Source of the DNA: Phocaeicola_A sp045647865 | GTDB taxonomy: Bacteria > Bacteroidota > Bacteroidia > Bacteroidales > Bacteroidaceae | DNA length: 64,000 bases | Direction: 5' to 3' | Assembly: GCA_045647865.1 (NCBI GenBank) | Contig: JAZRMW010000041.1 | Span: 135,390 to 199,389, forward strand | Shown: in pieces, positions 53,101-59,944 of the stretch | Numbering within the stretch: position 1 is the stretch's first letter | How the letters are laid out: the number at the start of each line of letters is the position of its first letter | Notes under the pieces: model-generated | The model's database searches: none | What the model saw: only the letters and a program-made list of their open reading frames with translations | Told to the model about the DNA's origin: nothing | Program-made: the position numbers and the translations under genes

Positions 53101-53394
53101 GTGGAGTTTGCACGCGACTACAGAGCGGCAGGCAACTCTATCCGGGAAAGTGCAGCCGAAGCAGCCAGTGTCCGCTTGCGTCCCATCCTGATGACATCTT
53201 TGTCGTTTGTCTTCGGAGTCATGCCGTTGCTCTTTGCCAGTGGAGCAGGAGCCGGTAGCGAGCTCTCGCTTGGAGTAGCCGTGGTCTTCGGTATGGCACT
53301 GAATACAGTAGTTGCTACCCTCTACATCCCCAACTGGTATGAGTGGATGCAGACGTTGGAAGAGCGTATGAAAAGAGGAAATAAAAAAAAGTAG
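50197..53394 (+). CDS. RND multidrug efflux permease (HAE-1, AcrB-like)
   Basis: A 1065-residue proton-driven trimeric pump. The N-terminus [20 protein letters not shown] is the AcrB hallmark. The proton-relay aspartates are in [16 protein letters not shown] in the fourth helix, and [20 protein letters not shown] is the second-half signature. A polar insertion after the first half (about 508-545) is variable between homologs. Twelve transmembrane helices and two large periplasmic loops fit the family. Third gene of the tripartite operon, 271 bp after the adaptor. Substrates cannot be predicted. Confidence 0.96.
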   Translation: [1065 protein letters not shown]

Positions 53395-53458
53395 GTAGGG
53401 TAGAGGAAACAGATCGTAATGTTTCCTACATAGATAAAAGAAAAGGTTGAAGAATATG

Positions 53459-53498
53459 ATAGAGGAGATAAAGGTTTTTCTGACTTTATCTCCTCTAT
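53459..53498. terminator. Long hairpin between the convergent RND and ACT genes
   Basis: A 15-bp perfect stem (ATAGAGGAGATAAAG at 53459-53473 with CTTTATCTCCTCTAT at 53484-53498) and a T-rich 10-nt loop. There is no long T run outside the stem, but the position between two stop codons supports a bidirectional terminator role. Confidence 0.65.
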
Positions 53499-53505
53499 AA
53501 AAAGA

Positions 53506-53895
53506 TTACTGTATTTTCTCCAACACCTTTTCGCACTTCACAATATCATTGGGACGAATCACCACGTTGGCGTTCGCTCCCTGTGCAAAGGCATACATGT
53601 ATTCGATGAAGATGTCCTCCTCTGCCAATTGGTCGAGGATACCGGCCAAAGAACCGGCCACGTCGGGACATGAGATACATACCACATCGGTAAGCATAAC
53701 AGCGAAGTCAGCTCCACGCAACACTTCCACTGCTTTCTCCACATCAGATACTATCAGACGCAAGATGCCGAACTCTGTGGTTTCTGCCATACTGAATGCA
53801 TGCATATTGATACCGTTGTCGGCCAATACCTTGGTCACATTGTTGATTCGTCCTGCTTTGTTCTCCAGGAAGACTGATACTTGCTTGATTGTCAT
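53506..53895 (-). CDS. Tandem ACT-domain protein
   Basis: A 129-residue protein made of two ACT modules: MTIKQVSVFLENKAGRINNV with LADNGINMHAFSMAE, then VVCISCPDVAGSLAGILDQL with IFIEYMYAFAQGANANVVIR. ACT pairs bind amino acids at their interface. It is the last gene of the aromatic-acid operon, 28 bp after the phenylacetate-CoA ligase, so it probably senses phenylalanine or a related amino acid and tunes these enzymes. That last point is inference from context. Confidence 0.88.
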   Translation of the reverse strand: MTIKQVSVFLENKAGRINNVTKVLADNGINMHAFSMAETTEFGILRLIVSDVEKAVEVLRGADFAVMLTDVVCISCPDVAGSLAGILDQLAEEDIFIEYMYAFAQGANANVVIRPNDIVKCEKVLEKIQ

Positions 53896-53923
53896 ATTAA
53901 CACAATTTTGTGGGTAGGTTCCC

Positions 53924-55225
53924 TTAATTCAACTTTCTGTTATCTATCACATGTTTGCTCTTTCCTTGGCTTCTTTCGATGCTGCCCGGCTCCATCAACT
54001 TCACATCTGCACTGATGGAGAGTACACTCTTGAGTTTGTCTCCCAATGCTTTCTTCAAGGCAAGCATACGTCCGATGTCGTCGCTGAAGAAGTCACGGCG
54101 AACCTCTACTTGAACCTGTAAGGTGTCGAGGTTGTTCACGCGATCGACCACAAGCATATACTGGGGTTCGAACTCCGACATGGTGAGGATGACACTCTCT
54201 ACTTGTGACGGGAAGACATTAATGCCTCGGATGATGAGCATATCATCACTACGTCCCATAATGCGTCCCATCTTCACGGATGTTCTTCCGCAGGAGCAGG
54301 GCTCATTGTAAAGCGTACAGAGGTCCTTGGTACGGTAACGGAGCACTGGCATACCTTCCTTGGTAAGGGTGGTGAATACAAGTTCTCCCTGTGTGCCATA
54401 AGGCATTTGTTCCAATGTTTCGGGGTTGATGATTTCGGGATAGAAGTGATCTTCATTGATGTGTGACCCGTTCTGTTCTTGACATTCATAAGAGACACCT
54501 GGCCCCATAATTTCACTCAAACCATAGATATTGTATCCCTTCAAGCCAAGGCGTTCTTCTATTTCTTTACGCATATTGTCTGTCCAAGGCTCGGCACCGA
54601 ATGCTCCGATACGGAGTCCGATGTCATCCTTCGTAAGTCCCATCTTTTCAAGAGTCTCAGCCAGATAGAGGGCGTAAGAAGGAGTACACGCAATGCCGCT
54701 AATCTTCAAGTCGCGTATAAGACGGATATGTTTCTCTGTGTTACCCGTTGACGTGGGGATTACGGTTGCTCCTAAGTTTTCTACACCATAATGGGCTCCC
54801 AAACCTCCTGTAAACAAGCCGTAGCCATAAGCGACAGAGAAAGTGTCATCACGGGTCACGCCATAGGCAGTGAGGCAACGTGCCATTACCTCTGACCACA
54901 CGGCCAAATCCTTACGTGTATAGCCTACAATGGTAGGATTACCTGTAGTACCCGACGAAGCGTGTACACGAACAATTTCTGAAGGAGGTGCGGCCTGCAA
55001 GCCGTAGGGATAATTGTCACGAAGATCTTGTTTGGTGGTGAAGGGCAACTTCACTATATCATCAATACTACGTATGTCTTCGGGTGAAAGATCCATAGCC
55101 TGCATTTTGTTACGGTAGAAGGCTACGTTATGATAAACATAGTTTACCAATTTCTGAAGCCGCTTGCTCTGCAACGCGTGCATTTCATCGCGGCCCATGC
55201 ATTCTTTATTTGGATTCCAAATCAT
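53924..55225 (-). CDS. paaK: Phenylacetate-CoA ligase (aryl-acid CoA ligase)
   Basis: A 433-residue adenylate-forming enzyme that activates phenylacetate or indoleacetate to the CoA thioester with ATP. The P-loop is VHASSGTTGNPTIVGYT near residue 90, and GLSEIMGPGVSYECQ and YRTKDLC are core motifs. The C-terminal lid includes GRSDDMLIIRGINVFPSQVE. ATG 55225 (MIWNPNKECM) is chosen; an upstream TTG would overlap the aminotransferase gene. Flanked by iorAB and an aminotransferase, so it probably feeds aryl-acetyl-CoA to, or takes it from, the 2-oxoacid oxidoreductase. Confidence 0.93.
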   Translation of the reverse strand: MIWNPNKECMGRDEMHALQSKRLQKLVNYVYHNVAFYRNKMQAMDLSPEDIRSIDDIVKLPFTTKQDLRDNYPYGLQAAPPSEIVRVHASSGTTGNPTIVGYTRKDLAVWSEVMARCLTAYGVTRDDTFSVAYGYGLFTGGLGAHYGVENLGATVIPTSTGNTEKHIRLIRDLKISGIACTPSYALYLAETLEKMGLTKDDIGLRIGAFGAEPWTDNMRKEIEERLGLKGYNIYGLSEIMGPGVSYECQEQNGSHINEDHFYPEIINPETLEQMPYGTQGELVFTTLTKEGMPVLRYRTKDLCTLYNEPCSCGRTSVKMGRIMGRSDDMLIIRGINVFPSQVESVILTMSEFEPQYMLVVDRVNNLDTLQVQVEVRRDFFSDDIGRMLALKKALGDKLKSVLSISADVKLMEPGSIERSQGKSKHVIDNRKLN

Positions 55226-55247
55226 AATTGTATAGTTCTTTTTTTCT

Positions 55248-56561
55248 TTATTCAACAATGTGGTCCTTATGGAAAGCTTTCATACGCTCTTCCATGACTT
55301 CATACAGGTCATCCTTCATGCGTGAAGTGCATGCACGCACTCCTTGTTGTTGGCTTCCTGTTGTGGACAGGTTGATACTGCTGACCCCATAATAGAGCAG
55401 TTCCTTAAGCAATTCGCCACCCGTCATACCCGGATAACCGATGGTGAAGAAGAAACCGTCACCCACCACTTGTGTGGCATCAAAGTCATAGACGATGTAG
55501 AAACCATTGTCTGTGAAAATCTTCTTCATCTTTTCGGCGCGGGTGGCATATTCGCGTGTATCTTCCACAAAGTTTATTTTGCCTTCTGTAGAAAGACGCA
55601 ACATCTCGGCATAGGCGTACTGGGTAGAGGCCGTACATCCTGAGGTAATCATATAAAGGATAGACGCGATAAGGGTTTGGCCAAAGACTCCGGCATCCTT
55701 ATAGCGTTCGGCCAAGGCTGGATAATATTTGTCGAAGAGTTTGTCACTGATGCAGATGAGAGCCATGCGTTGTCCTGCATAGCTGAATATCTTCGATGAT
55801 GAGAGCATCAGTATGTAGTTGTCAGTATATTTGGCTACGGTTGGTGCATAGGGAGGCTCGAAGGGATGTCCCATGTCGCGACGGAAGTCCATGCAGAAGT
55901 AAGCCAAGTCTTCCATTACCACTACATCGTGTTTAGTTGCCATTTCACCGATGATGGCCAGTTCCTCTTCTTCCAAACAGATCCATGCGGGATTATTGGG
56001 GTTTGAGTAAATGATTGCGGCAATGTCTCCTGCACTCAACATCTCTTCAAGTTTCTCTCTCAGCGCTTCACCACGATAGGGGTAGATGTCAAACTCCACC
56101 CATTCGGCACCAATCACTCTCAATTGCGACTTCTGGATAGGGAAACCTGGGTCGATAAAGAGCACTTTGTTCTTGCCTGGGATACGTTGTGTACAAGCAA
56201 TGAACGAACCATATGAACCTGCTACACTTCCTACGGTAGGCACACATGAGCGGGGTGATACATCCACGTCGAGGAAAGCCTTCACGAAGCGCGAAGCTTC
56301 TTCTTTCAACTCTGGCACACCAGCAGCTGCAGGATATTGAGAGCCTACACCACGGTCAAGAGCAGCCTTCTCGGCTTCTACTCCATATTTGTTCACGGGT
56401 AATCCTGGTGAACCCTGATCCATGCGGATGAAGGGGATACCTGTCTCTTTCTCCAAATATTGCGCCACCAGCAGCACTTCACCGATGGTAGCTCTTGAGA
56501 GGTCGGCCACCTTACATGCTTCTGCCGCCTTCTCTACTAATTCTTCACTGAATATTTTCAT
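55248..56561 (-). CDS. PLP-dependent aminotransferase, class I/II
   Basis: A 437-residue fold-type I aminotransferase. The PLP lysine is in LMLSSSKIFSYAGQRMALI. Other hallmarks are IIYSNPNNPAWICLEEEELA (Asn-Pro motif) and VVMEDLAYFCMDFR (Asp). Embedded between iorB (12 bp) and the phenylacetate-CoA ligase, it should interconvert aromatic amino acids and their 2-oxo acids (phenylpyruvate or indolepyruvate). Substrate assignment rests on this context. Confidence 0.9.
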   Translation of the reverse strand: MKIFSEELVEKAAEACKVADLSRATIGEVLLVAQYLEKETGIPFIRMDQGSPGLPVNKYGVEAEKAALDRGVGSQYPAAAGVPELKEEASRFVKAFLDVDVSPRSCVPTVGSVAGSYGSFIACTQRIPGKNKVLFIDPGFPIQKSQLRVIGAEWVEFDIYPYRGEALREKLEEMLSAGDIAAIIYSNPNNPAWICLEEEELAIIGEMATKHDVVVMEDLAYFCMDFRRDMGHPFEPPYAPTVAKYTDNYILMLSSSKIFSYAGQRMALICISDKLFDKYYPALAERYKDAGVFGQTLIASILYMITSGCTASTQYAYAEMLRLSTEGKINFVEDTREYATRAEKMKKIFTDNGFYIVYDFDATQVVGDGFFFTIGYPGMTGGELLKELLYYGVSSINLSTTGSQQQGVRACTSRMKDDLYEVMEERMKAFHKDHIVE

Positions 56562-56573
56562 ACTTTTTTCTCC

Positions 56574-57149
56574 TTACTTCACCGCATTCAAGCCCAAGTC
56601 GAATGCCTGTTGGTTGGCTTCTACGATCTTCTCGCCCTTGCTGGCAAATACCCGTGCAATACTTTCTCTGAGTTGCTCGGGAGTGAGGATTTCGATGTAG
56701 CGGGCGGCCATACCGAGCAACACTACATTGGCACTCTTCGGGAGATTGTTCTCCTTGGCCACATCCTCGATGGGAAGTGAAGCGACATGGGGTAGGGCAC
56801 TGAGTTCTTTCATCAGAGCTTCTTCATCGGGGTAGTTCGGGATATTCTTGAACGGATGTGAAGAGGTTACCACCCAACCTTCCTTGTTCAAATATGGCAA
56901 GTAGCGAAGGGCTTCCATCGGCTCCATGGAGATGATGAGGTCAGTTGCTCCTTGTTTGATAAGGTCGGAGTGAATCAATTCTGTTGAAAGGCGGAGATTG
57001 GATTGTACGTCTCCACCGCGTTGGCTCATGCCGTGTACTTCGGCTTGCTTCAAATTCAAGCCTGCATGAGTTGCGGCATCGCCTATGATGGTAGCGATGG
57101 TGAGGATACCTTGACCTCCCACGCCGGCGAGTATGATGTCTTTTTTCAT
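56574..57149 (-). CDS. iorB: Indolepyruvate oxidoreductase, beta subunit
   Basis: A 191-residue gamma-type domain of 2-oxoacid:ferredoxin oxidoreductases. Diagnostic parts are DIILAGVGGQGILTIATIIG, EVHGMSQRGGDVQSNLRLS and NVVLLGMAARYIEILTPEQL. With IorA it catalyses CoA-dependent oxidative decarboxylation of aryl pyruvates, reversible with low-potential ferredoxin. It is separated from iorA by an 84-bp spacer carrying a heptad tract with inverted arms. Confidence 0.94.
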   Translation of the reverse strand: MKKDIILAGVGGQGILTIATIIGDAATHAGLNLKQAEVHGMSQRGGDVQSNLRLSTELIHSDLIKQGATDLIISMEPMEALRYLPYLNKEGWVVTSSHPFKNIPNYPDEEALMKELSALPHVASLPIEDVAKENNLPKSANVVLLGMAARYIEILTPEQLRESIARVFASKGEKIVEANQQAFDLGLNAVK

Positions 57150-57160
57150 GTTTATTTAGC

Positions 57161-57224
57161 TACGAGTTACGAGCCACAAACTACGAGTTTTCATGCTATT
57201 TCTATTTCTTATAGATTGTGGCTC
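57161..57224. repeat. Heptad tract with inverted arm between iorA and iorB
   Basis: TACGAGT, TACGAGC, CACAAAC, TACGAGT (57161-57188) in register. GAGCCACAA (57171-57179) pairs with TTGTGGCTC (57216-57224), making a hairpin over 54 bp. The arrangement mirrors the tract at 42961-43042: repeat arms facing each other and ending CACTGATTTACTT at the next stop codon. Confidence 0.8.
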
Positions 57225-57233
57225 GTCACTGAT

Positions 57234-58823
57234 TTACTTCTTCTTGTTTCTTAATTTTCGTTGCAATGTCTGCATACATTCACGACGGGGGATGATGACA
57301 GACACTCCCTTGTATTCAATCTCTTCGCGGATGATGCGGGTAATCTCTTCCATATTCTTCGGAAGGGGCACTACCACACGCACATGCTCCGGAGCCAGTC
57401 CCAAACCAAGACAAATAGCTTCGAACTTGTTTGTACCTGCTGAATCCTGTCCTCCCGTCATGGCGGTAGTGAGGTTGTCGGAGATGATAACAGTAATGTT
57501 TGCATTATCATTGATGGCATCCAGCAAGCCGGTCATACCCGAGTGGGTGAAGGTTGAGTCACCAATCACGGCAATGGCAGGAAATACACCGGCATCAGCC
57601 GCACCCTTTGCCATGGTGATGGAGGCTCCCATATCCACACAACTGTCTATGGCACGGAAGGGAGGCAGAGCTCCGAGCGTATAGCAACCGATGTCACCGA
57701 AGATGCGTGCATCTTCATACTCGGCAGCTACCTTATTGAGGGCATCATACACATCGCGGTGTCCGCATCCTTGACAAAGGGCAGGTGGACGGGGCATCAC
57801 GTTTTGAGCCTCTGTGTAAGGTTGCTCGATGTTCACTCCGAGAGCTGCACCTACCGAGTCGGGCGTCAGTTCACCCATGCGGGGCAAGTCGCCCGTCAAG
57901 CGTCCTTTGATGGCGTAGTCAGCACCGAGGAGACTCTTCACCTGCTCTTCCACCAACGGTTGTCCGTCTTCGGCAATGAGCAGTGCCTCACACTGGTTGG
58001 CCAACGCTTTGATGGCCGTTTCGGGCAAGGGATATTGAGAAACCTTCAGTACGGGGATACCCAACTCCTGTGGGCGATTCTCCATGACATAGTTGTAGGC
58101 TATACCACAAGCGATGACACCGAGTTTTGATTTCTGATTTCTGATTTCTGACTTATTATAAGGTGATGCTTCCGAAGAAGCCACCAAGTCTTCCTGCTTC
58201 CCTACGAGCGAGGCATACTGCTTGCGGGCATTTCCAGGAAGGAGCACCCAATGGCTACGCTCTTTGTCAGGATTCAGTGCATTTTGAGGCAAGAGGTCAT
58301 TGACCACCACACCTGCACGCGAATGTGCCAAACGGGTCACTACACGCAACAATACGGGCAATTTCTTCTCCTCGGAAAGTGCGTAAGCATACTTCATCAT
58401 GTCGTAAGCCTCCTGTTGGGTTGAGGGTTCGAGGATGGGTATCATGGCAAACTTGCCGTAGAAGCGTGAGTCTTGCTCGTTTTGCGACGAGTGCATCGAG
58501 GGGTCATCAGCAGCAAGCACCACCAGTCCGCCATTCACACCCGTGATGGCTGAGTTTACAAATGCATCAGCAGCCACGTTCATTCCCACATGCTTCATGC
58601 ACACCAATGCACGCTTGCCTGCATACGACATACCGAGGGCAGCCTCCATGGCCGTTTTTTCATTCGTGCACCAACGGCTACGCACCTCGGGAGCATGGCC
58701 TTGGATGTATTCGGTTATTTCAGTTGAGGGCGTACCGGGGTAGGCATATACACCACTGATGCCGGCATGGATGGCTCCCAATGCAATGGCTTCGTCGCCC
58801 AGAAGTAGTTTTCTTTCTATCAT
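57234..58823 (-). CDS. iorA: Indolepyruvate oxidoreductase, alpha subunit, lacking the ferredoxin tail
   Basis: A 529-residue TPP enzyme. Pyrimidine-binding and core parts are LLGDEAIALGAIHAGISGVY and YPGTPSTEITEYIQGHA; the TPP domain has LCQGCGHRDVYDAL and IFGDIGCYTLGALPPF...AVIGDSTFTHSGMTGLLDAI (split). Many IorA proteins end in a two-[4Fe-4S] ferredoxin domain of 70-100 residues; here the protein stops at PRRECMQTLQRKLRNKKK with no CxxCxxC cluster. Electrons would then need a separate ferredoxin. A heptad repeat lies inside the coding region (58125-58152), encoding SEIRNQKSK near residues 224-233. Confidence 0.93.
   Translation of the reverse strand: MIERKLLLGDEAIALGAIHAGISGVYAYPGTPSTEITEYIQGHAPEVRSRWCTNEKTAMEAALGMSYAGKRALVCMKHVGMNVAADAFVNSAITGVNGGLVVLAADDPSMHSSQNEQDSRFYGKFAMIPILEPSTQQEAYDMMKYAYALSEEKKLPVLLRVVTRLAHSRAGVVVNDLLPQNALNPDKERSHWVLLPGNARKQYASLVGKQEDLVASSEASPYNKSEIRNQKSKLGVIACGIAYNYVMENRPQELGIPVLKVSQYPLPETAIKALANQCEALLIAEDGQPLVEEQVKSLLGADYAIKGRLTGDLPRMGELTPDSVGAALGVNIEQPYTEAQNVMPRPPALCQGCGHRDVYDALNKVAAEYEDARIFGDIGCYTLGALPPFRAIDSCVDMGASITMAKGAADAGVFPAIAVIGDSTFTHSGMTGLLDAINDNANITVIISDNLTTAMTGGQDSAGTNKFEAICLGLGLAPEHVRVVVPLPKNMEEITRIIREEIEYKGVSVIIPRRECMQTLQRKLRNKKK
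58125..58152. repeat. Heptad tract inside the iorA coding sequence (4 units)
   Basis: TTTTGAT, TTCTGAT, TTCTGAT, TTCTGAC in 7-bp register. It is translated on the minus strand as part of PYNKSEIRNQKSKLG, a polar linker just before the hydrophobic strand GVIACGIAYNYV. This is the same class of tract found elsewhere only between genes. Confidence 0.85.
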
Positions 58824-58868
58824 GGTTTGTCGTTGTTTATTTATCTTTTTATCTTTTTTAGATAGCCA

Positions 58869-58931
58869 CTATAATTTCTATAGCCACTAAAATTACTATA
58901 ATCACTATAATTACTATAATTACTATAATCG
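58869..58931. repeat. Nonad tract between the amidase gene and iorA (7 units)
   Basis: CTATAATTT, CTATAGCCA, CTAAAATTA, CTATAATCA, CTATAATTA, CTATAATTA, CTATAATCG in unbroken 9-bp register. Looser copies follow to about 58950. The CTATAnnnn pattern is the same as in the atpH-atpA spacer. It lies in the iorA leader. Confidence 0.9.
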
Positions 58932-58952
58932 ACTATATAGCCACTATCCCTA

Positions 58953-59699
58953 TCAAATATCTCTATCATTCAGCACAGGAAATTTCTCTCTGAAGGCTTG
59001 CAGCATCTCCATATCAATCAAGGCCGATGCCTCGCACTCTTCGCCTCGGGCACAAGTGGTCAGAGTCTTGCCATACGGGTCGATGATGACGCTACCGCCA
59101 CAATATTCACACGAGGGGTCTGTGCCCACGCGGTTCACGCCTGCCACGTAACATTGGTTTTCGATGGCACGGGCTACGAGAAGGGCACTCCATGCCTCTA
59201 CACGAGGGGTAGGCCAACTGGCAACGTAAAGTATCATGTCGTAGTCGCCTCGGTTGCGTGCCCAGATGGGAAAGCGCAGGTCGTAGCATATCTCCAGCAG
59301 GATGCGCACGCCTTTCCACTCCACAATGACGCGTTCGTCACCGGCCGTGAAGCGCTTGTGTTCGCCACCGTATGTAAACAGGTGTTTCTTGTTATATTGA
59401 GCCACGCTTCCATCGGGTTTCACAAAGTAGAAACGGTTGTAGTATTTCCCATCCACTTCGGTTGCCACACTTCCTGCAATGGCAGCTTGTCGCATGGATG
59501 CCTGTTGCTTCATCCATGCAAGTGTAAGGCCTTCGCGTTCAGCGATTCCTTCGGGTTGTGTACAGAATCCCGTGCTGAACATTTCGGGCAATACGTAGAG
59601 GTCGGCTCCCGCATTTCGGTCGAATGCCTCTTCGCATCGTCGGCAATTTTCCACAGGATTTGCCCACGCAATATCGCGTTGTAAAATCGTTACTTTCAT
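58953..59699 (-). CDS. Nitrilase-superfamily omega-amidase-like hydrolase
   Basis: A 248-residue carbon-nitrogen hydrolase. The Glu-Lys-Cys triad is Glu in LYVLPEMFSTGF, Lys in YNKKHLFTYGGEH and Cys in LLEICYDLRFPIWAR. The closest type by memory is the omega-amidase/YafV group, which hydrolyses 2-oxoglutaramate or similar amides left by transamination. Start ATG 59699 (MKVTILQRDIAW) is chosen because a promoter box lies inside the longer frame. It is just upstream of iorA, separated by the nonad tract. Confidence 0.9.
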   Translation of the reverse strand: MKVTILQRDIAWANPVENCRRCEEAFDRNAGADLYVLPEMFSTGFCTQPEGIAEREGLTLAWMKQQASMRQAAIAGSVATEVDGKYYNRFYFVKPDGSVAQYNKKHLFTYGGEHKRFTAGDERVIVEWKGVRILLEICYDLRFPIWARNRGDYDMILYVASWPTPRVEAWSALLVARAIENQCYVAGVNRVGTDPSCEYCGGSVIIDPYGKTLTTCARGEECEASALIDMEMLQAFREKFPVLNDRDI

Positions 59700-59720
59700 A
59701 CTTTTTCTGTAAAAATGGCA

Positions 59721-59728
59721 CAAAGATA
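59721..59728 (-). promoter_or_regulatory. -7 box of the omega-amidase-like gene
   Basis: The minus strand reads TATCTTTG (TAnnTTTG), 22 bp upstream of ATG 59699. It excludes the longer frame starting at 59741. Confidence 0.6.
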
Positions 59729-59859
59729 GCAAAAAAAGCAATACAATAGCATATTTGAAGCAAAAAAGCTTGGTTTATTTAAAAATTGATAGCCGCATAG
59801 TGGATTTCTTGATTGAATTTATTAGGCTTATTCAGATTATTGAACTCTTCTTTGCCTAC

Positions 59860-59897
59860 AAAAAAAGTAAGGGACACCCCACCAGGGATGCCCTTAC
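59860..59897 (-). terminator. Intrinsic terminator of the GH3 gene
   Basis: GTAAGGG (59867-59873) pairs with CCCTTAC (59891-59897). On the minus strand the stem is followed by seven Ts. It lies 40 bp past the GH3 stop, beyond the heptad tract. Confidence 0.85.
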
Positions 59898-59909
59898 CAT
59901 AGAGATATT

Positions 59910-59944
59910 CACTACTCACTCGTAGCTCGTAGCTCATCACTCGT
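59910..59944. repeat. Heptad tract overlapping the 3' end of the GH3 gene (5 units)
   Basis: CACTACT, CACTCGT, AGCTCGT, AGCTCAT, CACTCGT, then AGCT. The GH3 stop codon (59937-59939) and its last codons (Ser-Tyr-Glu) lie inside the repeat, so the protein's C-terminus is written by repeat sequence. Confidence 0.85.
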
